Source: Roseivirga seohaensis (GTDB lineage: Bacteria; Bacteroidota; Bacteroidia; Cytophagales; Cyclobacteriaceae). Taken from it: a stretch of 64,000 bases of DNA. A program made the position numbers and the translations under genes. This document shows, in pieces, positions 7,166-16,571 of the stretch (its first letter is position 1; each line of letters starts with the position of its first letter). Location: NCBI RefSeq assembly GCF_001592945.1, contig NZ_LRPB01000005.1:124001-188000 (forward strand), read 5' to 3'. The notes beneath the pieces are model-generated. The model saw only the letters and a program-made list of their open reading frames with translations. It did no database searches and was not told the DNA's origin.

Positions 7166-10100
7166 ATGAAATTCAACGAAGACAGCAGAGTAAAAATACC
7201 AGCCATTCTCCATTTGATGAGATTGGGCTATAATTACTTATCCCTAAAAACTACCAGTTGGGATTATACAACCAATATTTTTAAAAGTATTTTTGATGAA
7301 AGCATTAGCCGAATCAACGCTAATAATTCAGAATTAGACCTTGATGGCTTATATAATCAAATAGCGCTAGACCTTGAAAACGAAGACTTAGGAAAAGCCT
7401 TTTATGAAAGACTGATTGACCGTTCTGGGGTTAGGCTCATTGATTTTGACAATTTCGAAAACAACAGTCTTCATGTAGTTACCGAATTACCTTACGAGAA
7501 AGATGACGACAGCTTTAGACCCGACATCATCATACTCATTAATGGTATGCCGCTTTCATTTATTGAGGTGAAAAAGCCCAATAACCTTGACGGCATACAA
7601 GCGGAGCACAAACGAATGAAAACGCGCTTCCAGAATAAGAAATTCAGAAAGTTTGTCAACCTTACGCAGTTCATGGTCTTTTCCAATAACATGGAATATG
7701 ACGATGAAAACCCTATTCCAATTGAAGGGGCATTTTATGCCAGCCCTTCCTATCAAGAATCAGTGTTCAATTACTTTAGAGAAGATAAAGACTATAAAGT
7801 CATTCCTGACTTGCAAGAGCTCAGTAATGAGCAAGAGCTTTTCGTCTTAAAAGACAATAACCTCCTGAGCATAAAAGATTCATCTGAATTTGCGCTGAAC
7901 AAGGATACCAACACGCCTACCAATAGAATCATTAGCTCTTTATACTCCAAAGAGCGACTCGCTTTTATTCTTGAATTCGCTTTGGCTTATGTGAAAGAAT
8001 CAACAGGCTTTGAGAAGCATATCATGCGTTATCCGCAGCTATTTGCGACACAAGCGATTGAGCGCACGCTGGTGAATGGCGGTAAGAAAGGCATTATTTG
8101 GCACACACAAGGAAGCGGAAAAACGGCTCTCACTTTCTACAATGTCAAATACTTAAAGCACTACTTCGGCAAAAGAAATATTATTCCAAAATTCTACTTC
8201 ATTGTTGATAGAATTGACCTGCTCATTCAGGCAGGCCGAGAATTTAAAAGCAGAGGATTAATTGTTCATACCATTGACTCAAAGGAAGACTTTGTTCAAG
8301 ACATTAAAGCAAACATTGCCTTACACAATGACACCGGCAAAGCAGAAATTACCGTGGTCAACATTCAAAAATTCAAAGATGATCCATCGGTAGTCTCCAA
8401 TAGAGATTATCAACTGAATGTACAACGGGTCTACTTTTTAGATGAAGTACACAGAAGCTACAACCCCAAAGGCAGCTTTTTGGCAAACCTTAATCAGTCA
8501 GATGCTGAAGCCATTAAAATTGGGCTTACTGGTACGCCACTTTTGGGTGACGATTACAACTCTCGCTCGCTCTTCGGGGGCTACATTCATAAATACTACT
8601 ATAACTCCTCTATCGCTGATGGCTACACCTTACGATTGATTCGGGAAGAGATTGAGACTTCTTATCAGTTGGCTTTACAAAAGGCATTAGAAGACATTAA
8701 AATTTTAGAAGGCGAAGGAAAACGCAAGTTCGTTTATGCTCACCCGAAGTTTGTGGAGCCCATGCTCGACTACATCATCGAAGACTTTCAAAATTCTAGG
8801 CTTCGCTTTGACGAGAATTCCATTGGAGGAATGGTGATTTGCGATTCCTCGGAACAAGCCAAGGAGCTTTTCAGAATTTTTCAAGAAAAACATGAGGTCA
8901 CCGAACCGCTTTACCTAGCTGCTGATGACCCAGAAAGCTATGGCAAGAAAAGAGCCCATGAGCGAAAAGTTAAAACAGCTGCGCTTATACTTCACGATGT
9001 CGGAACGAAAGACGATAGAAAAGCGAAAGTTGAGGAGTTCAAAGAAGGTAAAATAGATTTTCTGTTTGTCTACAATATGCTTTTGACTGGCTTCGATGCC
9101 AAGCGTTTGAAAAAGCTTTACATCTGCCGAGTGATTAAATCGCATAACCTATTGCAAGCCCTCACTCGGGTAAACAGAACCTACAAAGATTTCCGCTATG
9201 GCTATGTAGTAGACTTTGCCGACATTCAAAAAGAGTTCGACAAGACCAATAGAGATTACTTTAATGAACTACAGAGCGAACTTGGTGATGAAATTGAGCA
9301 TTACAGTAACCTGTTTAAATCGAAGGAAGAGATTGAGTCTGACATAGAAGAGATCAAGGACACGCTCTTCTATTTTGACACCAACAATGCGGAGGCTTTC
9401 TCTAGGCAAATCAACCAGATCAATGATCGGCAGGAAATGCTGAATATTGCCAAGGCATTGAATACGGCCAAGAGTCTGTATAACCTCATTCGCTTAACAG
9501 GTAATTATGAGTTATTGGAAAAGCTAGACTTTAAACTGTTGAACAAACTTGCTACAGAGGCCAACAATCGCTTACAGTTGATTAACCTGAAGCAGAACCT
9601 AGATGCTAACGAGGATACTACGAACCTGCTCAATGTAGCTTTGGAAGATGTAATCTTCGCCTTTACTAAAATTAGGGAGGAAGAAATGGTATTGGCCGAT
9701 AAGTTGAAAAATACTCTGCAACGCACGCGCGAAATGTTAGGCGGCAACTTCGACCCGAAAGACCCTAACTTTATCAGCTTGAAAGAGGAATTGGAAAGAC
9801 TCTTTAAAAAGAAAAACCTGAGCGAAGTAACCAAGGAAGAAATGGAACAAAACATTAAAGCCTTGAATGCCATTTATGACTCCGCCAAGGAAATGGAGCG
9901 TAAAAACCAACTTTTACGGGCCAAATATGCCAATGACGCTAAATACGCGCGTATTCATAAACGCCTTATGGAAAAAGACCCTTTAACTGATAAGGAAACC
10001 AAATTATTAGAGATGTTGCAAAGCATAAAATCAGAGGTTGACAACCACATTATGCAAAACGCCAATATTTTAAGCAACGAAAGCTTTGCAGAGAAGATGA

Positions 10101-10228
10101 TGGCGCGTATTGTTGTGAATCAAATCAGAAATAAATTTAACATGAATGTGAATGCAGAACAATCAAAACGCATTTATCACATGATCGCCAAAGAATACCT
10201 CAACGAGTTTAACGGAAGAGCAGCATGA
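7166..10228 (+). CDS. hsdR: type I restriction enzyme, R subunit
   Basis: HsdR is the translocase and nuclease subunit of a type I restriction-modification complex. The N-terminal PD-(D/E)xK nuclease shows PDIIILING with FIEVKK at about residues 119-135. The SF2 motor has Walker A TQGSGKT near 315, DEVH near 425, LTGTP near 455 and TRVNR near 667. The C-terminal third is helical and would dock on HsdM. The length of 1020 aa is typical. I take the ATG at 7166 rather than the TTG just before it. Its stop overlaps the hsdM start (ATGA), so translation is coupled. The gene order R-M-S in one tight operon differs from the classic separate hsdR promoter. Confidence 0.95.
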   Translation: MKFNEDSRVKIPAILHLMRLGYNYLSLKTTSWDYTTNIFKSIFDESISRINANNSELDLDGLYNQIALDLENEDLGKAFYERLIDRSGVRLIDFDNFENNSLHVVTELPYEKDDDSFRPDIIILINGMPLSFIEVKKPNNLDGIQAEHKRMKTRFQNKKFRKFVNLTQFMVFSNNMEYDDENPIPIEGAFYASPSYQESVFNYFREDKDYKVIPDLQELSNEQELFVLKDNNLLSIKDSSEFALNKDTNTPTNRIISSLYSKERLAFILEFALAYVKESTGFEKHIMRYPQLFATQAIERTLVNGGKKGIIWHTQGSGKTALTFYNVKYLKHYFGKRNIIPKFYFIVDRIDLLIQAGREFKSRGLIVHTIDSKEDFVQDIKANIALHNDTGKAEITVVNIQKFKDDPSVVSNRDYQLNVQRVYFLDEVHRSYNPKGSFLANLNQSDAEAIKIGLTGTPLLGDDYNSRSLFGGYIHKYYYNSSIADGYTLRLIREEIETSYQLALQKALEDIKILEGEGKRKFVYAHPKFVEPMLDYIIEDFQNSRLRFDENSIGGMVICDSSEQAKELFRIFQEKHEVTEPLYLAADDPESYGKKRAHERKVKTAALILHDVGTKDDRKAKVEEFKEGKIDFLFVYNMLLTGFDAKRLKKLYICRVIKSHNLLQALTRVNRTYKDFRYGYVVDFADIQKEFDKTNRDYFNELQSELGDEIEHYSNLFKSKEEIESDIEEIKDTLFYFDTNNAEAFSRQINQINDRQEMLNIAKALNTAKSLYNLIRLTGNYELLEKLDFKLLNKLATEANNRLQLINLKQNLDANEDTTNLLNVALEDVIFAFTKIREEEMVLADKLKNTLQRTREMLGGNFDPKDPNFISLKEELERLFKKKNLSEVTKEEMEQNIKALNAIYDSAKEMERKNQLLRAKYANDAKYARIHKRLMEKDPLTDKETKLLEMLQSIKSEVDNHIMQNANILSNESFAEKMMARIVVNQIRNKFNMNVNAEQSKRIYHMIAKEYLNEFNGRAA

Positions 10229-11862
10229 CAGAGACCATCGCTTTTGAAAGCAAGACAAAAGCATTAATAGATAATTTAAAGAGCGTTTGCGCCAATTATG
10301 GCCTGGGCAACGATGGCAATGAATTCAAAATCATTACACAGACTTTCTTATATAAATTCTTAAACGACAAGTTCATTTATGAGGTAAAACAGCTCGATGC
10401 ATCCATTGCCGATGCCAAAGACTGGGAAGAAGCCATTCGCAATTATGATGCAGACGAATATGAGCTTTTGATGCTACAGCTGAGCGAAAGCACAGCCCAG
10501 ATAAAGCCAGATCAATTTATCTCTTCCCTATTTGCTAGGCAGAACGAACCTAACTTTGCAGACTTATTCGACAATACCCTTATAGAAATTGCCAGAGAAA
10601 ACAGCGATATCTTCTCGGTGATTACAGAAGGCGGACAAAAGATTGTGCTCTTTGAAAACATAAGCAAGTATGTAACCGATAAGCGAGACGATTTTTGCCG
10701 AGCCATCATCAACAAACTGGTAGGCTTTAGTTTTGAGCGCATCTTCAAAGAAAAGTTCGATTTCTTTGCTACCATTTTTGAATACCTGATTAAAGACTAT
10801 AACACCAACAGTGGCGGCAAGTATGCAGAGTACTTTACACCCCATGCCGTTTCTAAAATAATGGCGCGTTGCCTTGTACAAGGCGAAGTGAGTAATGCCA
10901 CTTGTTACGACCCTTCGGCAGGTTCGGGCACGCTGCTGATGAATTTGGCCCACCAGATTGGCGAAGACAAATGCACAATTTACTCTCAAGATATTTCGCA
11001 GAAATCTTCTAACCTGCTCAGGTTGAATTTGATTTTGAATAACCTCGTGCATTCCATCCCCAATATTGTAAAGGGTAATACCATTTCCGACCCTTTCCAT
11101 AAAGAGAGCAATGGCAAACTAAAGCAGTTCGACTATATCGTTTCCAACCCGCCTTTTAAACTAGATTTTTCTGACTACAGAGATGACCTAGACAGCAAGG
11201 CCAACCACGAGCGTTACTTTGCAGGCATACCCAATGTGCCAAAGAAGAAGAAGGAATCAATGGCCATTTATCTGCTCTTTTTGCAGCACATTATGTTCTC
11301 GCTCAACGATAAAGGCAAGGCAGCCATTGTAGTGCCTACGGGCTTTATTACTGCCCAAAGTGGTATTGATAAAAAGATCAGGCAAAAACTGGTAGAGAAA
11401 AAATGGCTGGCCGGAGTGGTGAGTATGCCCAGTAATATTTTTGCTACCACAGGCACCAATGTATCTATTCTGTTTTTAGACAAAGAAAATAAGGGTGATG
11501 TGGTGCTCTTAGATGCCTCTAACCTAGGCACCAAAGTAAAGGTGGACGACAAGAACCAGAAGACTGTACTTTCTGCGGAAGAAGAAGACCAAATCATTAA
11601 CACCTTTAACAATAAGGATGCCTTAGACGACTTTTCAGTGGTGGTAAGCTATGAAGACATTGCGGCCAAAAACTACAGCCTAAGCGCAGGCCAGTATTTT
11701 GAAGTGAAGATTGACTATGTTGATATTACTGCTGAGGAGTTTCAAGAGAAACTAGCAGGTTTTAAAGTTGATTTGGGTGAACTCTTTGATGAGTCAAAAG
11801 AAATTGAGTCTAACATCAAAAACTCCTTACTTCAACTCAACTTAAATGAATCAAAAATATGA
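10225..11862 (+). CDS. hsdM: type I restriction-modification system, M subunit
   Basis: HsdM is the N6-adenine DNA methyltransferase of the type I complex and works as M2S for modification. An N-terminal helical HsdM domain covers about 1-150. Motif I DPSAGSGT lies near residue 229 and the catalytic motif IV NPPF near 308. The length of 545 aa is normal. Start and stop both overlap neighbours: the ATG sits in the hsdR stop and the TGA overlaps the hsdS ATG. All catalytic residues appear intact, so methylation should be active. The recognition sequence cannot be read from this gene. Confidence 0.96.
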   Translation: MTETIAFESKTKALIDNLKSVCANYGLGNDGNEFKIITQTFLYKFLNDKFIYEVKQLDASIADAKDWEEAIRNYDADEYELLMLQLSESTAQIKPDQFISSLFARQNEPNFADLFDNTLIEIARENSDIFSVITEGGQKIVLFENISKYVTDKRDDFCRAIINKLVGFSFERIFKEKFDFFATIFEYLIKDYNTNSGGKYAEYFTPHAVSKIMARCLVQGEVSNATCYDPSAGSGTLLMNLAHQIGEDKCTIYSQDISQKSSNLLRLNLILNNLVHSIPNIVKGNTISDPFHKESNGKLKQFDYIVSNPPFKLDFSDYRDDLDSKANHERYFAGIPNVPKKKKESMAIYLLFLQHIMFSLNDKGKAAIVVPTGFITAQSGIDKKIRQKLVEKKWLAGVVSMPSNIFATTGTNVSILFLDKENKGDVVLLDASNLGTKVKVDDKNQKTVLSAEEEDQIINTFNNKDALDDFSVVVSYEDIAAKNYSLSAGQYFEVKIDYVDITAEEFQEKLAGFKVDLGELFDESKEIESNIKNSLLQLNLNESKI

Positions 11863-13139
11863 TCCAGATTAAATTTGGAGAAATTGCAGAATTCAGGAAC
11901 GGGTTGAACTTTGCCAAAGAAAGTCAGGGAAAAGGATGTTTACTTATCGGTATACCTGACTTCAAAGACAGATTTATACCACACTACGAAACTCTTACAG
12001 AGATAAATCCTTCTGGAATAACAAAGGCTGAAGACTTTTTAAAAAAGAATGATATACTTTTTGTTAGATCTAATGGAAATAAGGATCTAGTTGGACGCAG
12101 TCTATTTATCGACAAGAATATTAAAGCTCTTTATTCTGGTTTCTGTATTAGAGCGCGTCTTACTTCTGACTTAATCTCACCTATATTTTTAGCTTATTTT
12201 ACCCGAACAAATAGATTCAAATCATTAATATCTTCTTCAGGGGGAACAAGTATTCAGAACCTTAATCAAGGAATACTTGCCAATGTTAAAATACCGCTAT
12301 TCCCTAAAAAGGAACAGCAACAAATAGCCTCAGTCCTCTCTTCTCTTGACTCCAAAATCGAGCTGAATAATAAAATCAATGCGGAGTTAGAGGCCATGGC
12401 CAAACTGATTTATGACTATTGGTTTGTGCAGTTTGAGTTCCCCATAGAAGCAGCACTAGCTGCGAAGATGGGTGACTCTTCTTTAGCAGGCAAGCCTTAT
12501 AAATCTTCAGGTGGGCCAATGGTTTATAATCAAGACTTGAAAAGGGAGATTCCTGAGGGTTGGGAAGTTGATTCCTTGGGTAACTATGCTGTTGTAAAAA
12601 AGGGGACGTTAGTCACTGAAAAAACAGCAGATACCTCGGGCAAGATTAAGGTAGTATCAGCCGGTCTCGACTATTCGTATTTTCATTCGAAATCCAATTA
12701 TGAAGCTAATACAATCACAATAAGTGCTTCAGGAGCAAGTGCTGGATATATCAATTTTTGGAGAGAGCCAATTTTTGCATGCGATTGCACGACTGTTCGG
12801 GGAGAATCTGATTCTGTTACTCTTCTTGTATTAGGGTTTCTCAAAATGCGTCAAGCGTATATTTATCAGCAGGCAAGAGGATCTGCACAACCACATGTTT
12901 ATCCAAAAGATATTGAAGGTTTAAAGATTGCTATTCCACCAAAGTCTCTTATTGAGGATTTTGGCGCTATTGTGGTTCCCGGTAATCAAACTATTACGAT
13001 AAACCTAAAACAAAACCAAGAACTCAGCTCATTGCGCGATTGGTTATTACCCATGCTCATGAACGGTCAAGTAACTATTAAAGAAGCTGAGGAGCAGTTG
13101 AGTATGGCTGCGGAGGAAAGGGGGGATTATGGGAAGTAA
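11859..13139 (+). CDS. hsdS: type I restriction-modification system, specificity subunit
   Basis: HsdS sets the DNA target through two target-recognition domains. TRD1 occupies about residues 1-160. A conserved helical spacer with KEQQQIASVLSSLDSKIELN and an IYDYWFVQFEFP block follows. TRD2 begins after REIPEGWEV near residue 230, and the second conserved helix (LKQNQELSSLRDWLLPML) ends the protein. The 426-aa length and two complete halves indicate an intact bipartite-site subunit. Base composition of the first TRD is more AT-rich than hsdM, as is common for exchangeable specificity genes. The stop is 14 bp from the next gene, so the defence ATPase is probably co-transcribed. Confidence 0.95.
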   Translation: MIQIKFGEIAEFRNGLNFAKESQGKGCLLIGIPDFKDRFIPHYETLTEINPSGITKAEDFLKKNDILFVRSNGNKDLVGRSLFIDKNIKALYSGFCIRARLTSDLISPIFLAYFTRTNRFKSLISSSGGTSIQNLNQGILANVKIPLFPKKEQQQIASVLSSLDSKIELNNKINAELEAMAKLIYDYWFVQFEFPIEAALAAKMGDSSLAGKPYKSSGGPMVYNQDLKREIPEGWEVDSLGNYAVVKKGTLVTEKTADTSGKIKVVSAGLDYSYFHSKSNYEANTITISASGASAGYINFWREPIFACDCTTVRGESDSVTLLVLGFLKMRQAYIYQQARGSAQPHVYPKDIEGLKIAIPPKSLIEDFGAIVVPGNQTITINLKQNQELSSLRDWLLPMLMNGQVTIKEAEEQLSMAAEERGDYGK

Positions 13140-13153
13140 AAGAAGAAATAAAC

Positions 13154-15004
13154 ATGCACATATCGAAAATCTACATCAAAAACTTCAAATGTCTCCAAGA
13201 AATCTCAATTGATACAAACGAGTCATTTAATGTCATTATTGGGGAAAACAACCAAGGCAAGAGTACAATCTTTGAAGCCCTTCAACTGTGGTATAGATGC
13301 TATCATAGATACATTCAAACGAACAGGATTAAATTCTATGTTGGCAACAACATGTATATTCCTTTCAGAGATTTAGACTTTCTAAGATTCTGGAGAGATA
13401 CTGATCTATTTAATAAATATCCTTATGATTCTGTCATAAGGCTAACACTTCACCATAATGGAGTCGATCATGACTTAGCATTCAATATCAACAGGCCAAA
13501 AGTTATTGCTGATTCTTATCTAAGAGTTGCAAAAGGGAATAATCAGGCTTTTAAAGTTTTTGCACAGGCTATGAAAGACAATAGCATCAAGCTAGATGAA
13601 GCAATATTCCTTTATGAAACGTCCCCAATTTCCAGAATCCTTGGTGAAGAACCCTATATGACCAGAGGGCAGGTTAATCGTAAAATAATGCTAGGTAAGT
13701 CTCAAGATGTTTTACGGAACAAGATTGTCAAGCATAATCACCTTGACAAACTTAATGATCAAGTGAGCGAGGTAATGGGATCGGCCTTCGTGTTTCAACA
13801 CGTTAACTCATCTAGGCAAGAGAACGAAGAATACATTGATCTTCAGGTGAAGCATACCGGTAAGCAACATGAATTGCATATGCAAGGCAGTGGTCTTTTG
13901 CAAGTGATAGAAATATTTGGAACATTAGATTACGCAGCCGCAGAGCTTAACATATTGCTCATAGATGAACCAGATAGTCATATTCATTTAGTCCTACAAA
14001 AAAGGCTTATGAAAAGCCTAAGAGACTTGGCGGATAATCAAACATTCATTATTAGTCACAATGATGCTTTCGTAAGTGAATGCAATAATGGCGAACTATT
14101 CTATCTGAATAATGAAGCTAAGCTTCAAAAGGAGTTAAAAGCTTTAGAGGATTTTGATCTTGTCAAGAAGGACTTTGGAAGCCCGATTTTGGCTCTTCAA
14201 AAGCTCAATGAAGCTAATCATGTTGTTTTCGTTGAAGGTTCTGATGATGTCAAAAACATTAAACTTCTTCTGGAAAATTTTAAAGCTGCTGGAGAAATTC
14301 CCGCTACTAGTGTTCCTGCTAATTGTCAATTCTTTTCCATTAGAGGAAAGGACAGATTAGTTGATAAACTAGATCATAATAAAAGGACACTTAGCCAACT
14401 CTTCAAAGACAAGAAATATGTTGTTATCACGGATAAAGACTTTACTACTCTCTTAGACAGTCAGTCATTGAATACATCAATTGAGTCAAGATTGAGAGGA
14501 AATTCAATTGCCTTTTCTCATGACGGATATTGCTTAGAATCAACACTATTCTCAGACCTCAATCTTCTGTATTGCTATTTGGCATTTGTCAGTGGTAAAA
14601 CTGAAACTGAAATTCGAATTTCATCAGAAACCTACCTTGAAGAACTAAGGAGGAATCTCAATAGTGTCTCGACAGCCGATTATTCAACAATGAAGCAAAA
14701 GTTCATTTCTCAAAAAAGGAATAGAGGCGAGTTAGCTAACACAGAATTTGACGATGTAATGGCTGACGTTACTCAGAATATAAATTCCTTAAAATTCATA
14801 ATGAATAAGGGACAAATACGAAAATTTATAGAGCACTTAGAGATTGATCTGAACATTGCGCTGGTTACCCCTTCGCCTGATGACACAGACGAGAATTATT
14901 GTGCCAGTTTCTTTCAAGACTATTGTAATTCTCTTTCTCAGCACCACATTACGTTTCAAAACCACAAAATTCTGTTAAACAATGTTTACGATCTAAACCT
15001 CTAA
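13154..15004 (+). CDS. fused AAA ATPase-TOPRIM protein, OLD/PARIS-like
   Basis: This 616-aa protein joins an SMC/ABC-like ATPase to a TOPRIM-type domain. Visible are Walker A GENNQGKST (30-38), an ABC-signature-like MQGSGLLQ near 243, Walker B ILLIDEPDSHIH near 267 and a switch His in ISHND near 300. After residue 355 follow VVFVEGSDDV and YVVITDKDF, the acidic TOPRIM motifs, then HDGYCLEST, which resembles the DUF4435 (AriB) pattern. Known relatives are OLD nucleases and the PARIS system, whose AriA ATPase and AriB TOPRIM effector are sometimes fused. PARIS responds to phage anti-restriction proteins, and this gene lies 14 bp after hsdS, a fitting position. The PARIS label is inference; a generic OLD-family nuclease is the alternative. 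Confidence 0.85.
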   Translation: MHISKIYIKNFKCLQEISIDTNESFNVIIGENNQGKSTIFEALQLWYRCYHRYIQTNRIKFYVGNNMYIPFRDLDFLRFWRDTDLFNKYPYDSVIRLTLHHNGVDHDLAFNINRPKVIADSYLRVAKGNNQAFKVFAQAMKDNSIKLDEAIFLYETSPISRILGEEPYMTRGQVNRKIMLGKSQDVLRNKIVKHNHLDKLNDQVSEVMGSAFVFQHVNSSRQENEEYIDLQVKHTGKQHELHMQGSGLLQVIEIFGTLDYAAAELNILLIDEPDSHIHLVLQKRLMKSLRDLADNQTFIISHNDAFVSECNNGELFYLNNEAKLQKELKALEDFDLVKKDFGSPILALQKLNEANHVVFVEGSDDVKNIKLLLENFKAAGEIPATSVPANCQFFSIRGKDRLVDKLDHNKRTLSQLFKDKKYVVITDKDFTTLLDSQSLNTSIESRLRGNSIAFSHDGYCLESTLFSDLNLLYCYLAFVSGKTETEIRISSETYLEELRRNLNSVSTADYSTMKQKFISQKRNRGELANTEFDDVMADVTQNINSLKFIMNKGQIRKFIEHLEIDLNIALVTPSPDDTDENYCASFFQDYCNSLSQHHITFQNHKILLNNVYDLNL

Positions 15005-15014
15005 AATTGATATC

Positions 15015-15542
15015 ATGAACATAACCGAATTAAAGAATAAGCTAATCGCGGATATTTCAGCTGTCAACGACAAGGAGCTATTACTTCAACTGAAAAGTTT
15101 GATGGAAAAGAAGACAACTCCGACAGTAATAATTCAAGCTAGCCTTTCAGAAATACTAGAATTAAAGGTAAAAGGCACTGATCCTATATTTGTTCAGCTT
15201 GATCATCACAACGCGGAAGTAAAAACTTGGAAGCAGCTTTTCATAACAGTTACCAGTTGGATTTTAGATGATAATAATATTGGTCTGTTAAAAGAACCTA
15301 TTCCTGATCATTACGGAAAAACCAAGTACGCCATCAACAATGAGCCTTTTCATGCCAATGGTAAACCGTTTAGTAACCAAGTAAAACAAGGGCAGCTTTT
15401 TTTGGAAGGCCATAGAAGTACAGAGGAACAATTAAAGACTCTTCAATACATTTTCAAATATTTTAATTTGAATAGTAGCAGCTTAAAAATCAGCTTTTTA
15501 GGCTCTCCAAATCCAAATCAACCCTTAACTGGCTCTATTTAA
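15015..15542 (+). CDS. small defence-associated protein of unknown function
   Basis: This 175-aa protein lies 10 bp after the AAA-TOPRIM gene and is probably in the hsd transcript. Residues 1-30 (NITELKNKLIADI..VNDKELL) resemble the amphipathic leader of small antitoxin-like proteins. From about residue 70 come a TWKQLF...W segment, then NEPFHANGKPF and LEGHRSTEEQL, and a closing YIFKYFNL region. The order Trp-Lys-x-Leu-Phe, then phenylalanine-rich strand, then a helix resembles small modules that occur at the C-terminus of some restriction-associated proteins. I cannot name the family. A cofactor or immunity role for the preceding protein is possible, but nothing in the sequence proves it. 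Confidence 0.7.
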   Translation: MNITELKNKLIADISAVNDKELLLQLKSLMEKKTTPTVIIQASLSEILELKVKGTDPIFVQLDHHNAEVKTWKQLFITVTSWILDDNNIGLLKEPIPDHYGKTKYAINNEPFHANGKPFSNQVKQGQLFLEGHRSTEEQLKTLQYIFKYFNLNSSSLKISFLGSPNPNQPLTGSI

Positions 15543-15565
15543 AGTAGCTTTCGAACTAAAACATA

Positions 15566-15577
15566 AACCTGTAGGTT
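15566..15577. promoter_or_regulatory. candidate operator of the toxin-antitoxin-chaperone operon
   Basis: AACCT-GT-AGGTT is a perfect 10-bp inverted repeat with a 2-bp centre, 7 bp upstream of the toxin ATG. XRE-type antitoxins of higBA operons typically bind short palindromes close to the first gene. The assignment is from position and symmetry only. Confidence 0.35.
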
Positions 15578-15583
15578 GATAAA

Positions 15584-16123
15584 ATGAATATTGTTAGTAT
15601 CTTCGAGCGCTCAAAGGATTGTCTTTATGCAGTTTTGTATGAAGGTGAAGCATTAGATGCTCTAAGAAACTTACAAGAACAATGGAGCGATTATGAAGAA
15701 CTTAGAAAGTTCTTCATTCAATACAAAAAGGATTATGAAGCTTATTACGGCAAAACCAAGATCAATGAGATTGTTGAAAAAGCAGTTGATGATGCCGATA
15801 ATTTGTTCGAATGGCTATTCGAATTAGCAGAAGATGAAACTGGTAATAACCTTAACCAGTTTTTCAAACCACTACACAACAAAGAAAAAGATACCGTTTA
15901 TGATCTACAGCAACTCAAAGCTTACGGAAATCAACACAATTCATTTTTACGCGTCTATGCCATTAGATATGGCAACTCTTTCGTTATCACAGGTGGTGCT
16001 ATAAAGCTCACTGACGGAATGATTGAAAGGCCGCATACAAAAGCGGAACTTTACAAACTTGATTTAGTTAAGAAATACCTTGAAGAAGGTGAAGATGCAG
16101 AATTCGTCTATTTAGATATTTGA
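15584..16123 (+). CDS. RelE/HigB-like toxin of a TAC system
   Basis: This 179-aa protein is the first gene of a three- to four-gene operon. The C-terminal half (about 110-175) has the pattern FLRVYAIRYGNSFVITGGAIKLT, then ERPHTKAELYKLDLVKKYL, seen in RelE/HigB-fold toxins common in Bacteroidota. These act as ribosome-dependent or free mRNA endonucleases. The N-terminal half is a helical extension not found in short HigB proteins. The order toxin-antitoxin is reversed relative to most TA systems and is typical of higBA. An XRE antitoxin follows 4 bp later and a SecB-like chaperone after that. Toxicity is inferred from family and context. Confidence 0.75.
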   Translation: MNIVSIFERSKDCLYAVLYEGEALDALRNLQEQWSDYEELRKFFIQYKKDYEAYYGKTKINEIVEKAVDDADNLFEWLFELAEDETGNNLNQFFKPLHNKEKDTVYDLQQLKAYGNQHNSFLRVYAIRYGNSFVITGGAIKLTDGMIERPHTKAELYKLDLVKKYLEEGEDAEFVYLDI

Positions 16124-16127
16124 TATC

Positions 16128-16571
16128 ATGAGCAAGATCGAAGAAAAATTAAATAAACTCGCAGCAGAGAACCCAGTATCAGACTGGAAAAAGCAAATTG
16201 AGTATCGCAAAGCCAACAAAGGCTGGTTGAAAAAATCAGGCCGCGTGGCATTGCGCGTTTTAGATGCGCTTGACGACAAAGGTTGGAGTCAGGCAGAGTT
16301 AGCTCGTCAATTAGAGGTTAGTCCACAACAAGTCACGAAAATTGTAAAAGGCCAAAGTGATTTCAAGTTCTCCACCATTGACAAATTGGAGAAGGTGTTG
16401 GGCATTCAGTTACAAGCCATTTTGTTTTCTGATGAGATTGTCATTAAAAAGGAACGTAAAGAATACTTGGAAAACGAGGTTTTCTCTAAAAGGCAAGCTT
16501 TGGAAAGTTTTGGAAAATCACTGGCTCATTCAACACATAGGTCTGAAAAGAGGTATTTAAAGGTAGCCTAA
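16128..16571 (+). CDS. XRE/HigA-type antitoxin
   Basis: This 147-aa protein has a Cro/C1-type helix-turn-helix at about residues 53-95 (WSQAELARQLEVSPQQVTKI). It should neutralise the preceding toxin and repress the operon. The C-terminal tail after residue 100 (ERKEYLENEVFSKRQAL...) is longer than in plain HigA. In TAC systems such a tail acts as the chaperone addiction region that SecB-like proteins bind. The stop overlaps the next start by one base (TAATG), which couples antitoxin and chaperone translation. Confidence 0.82.
   Translation: MSKIEEKLNKLAAENPVSDWKKQIEYRKANKGWLKKSGRVALRVLDALDDKGWSQAELARQLEVSPQQVTKIVKGQSDFKFSTIDKLEKVLGIQLQAILFSDEIVIKKERKEYLENEVFSKRQALESFGKSLAHSTHRSEKRYLKVA

Noticed and set aside
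7492..9873. Several long antisense frames within hsdR
   Set aside because: They lie opposite a full-length coding gene, lack motifs and are explained by codon bias of the sense strand.
10564..11100. 178-codon antisense frame within hsdM
   Set aside because: It mirrors the conserved methyltransferase core on the other strand and has no recognisable domain.
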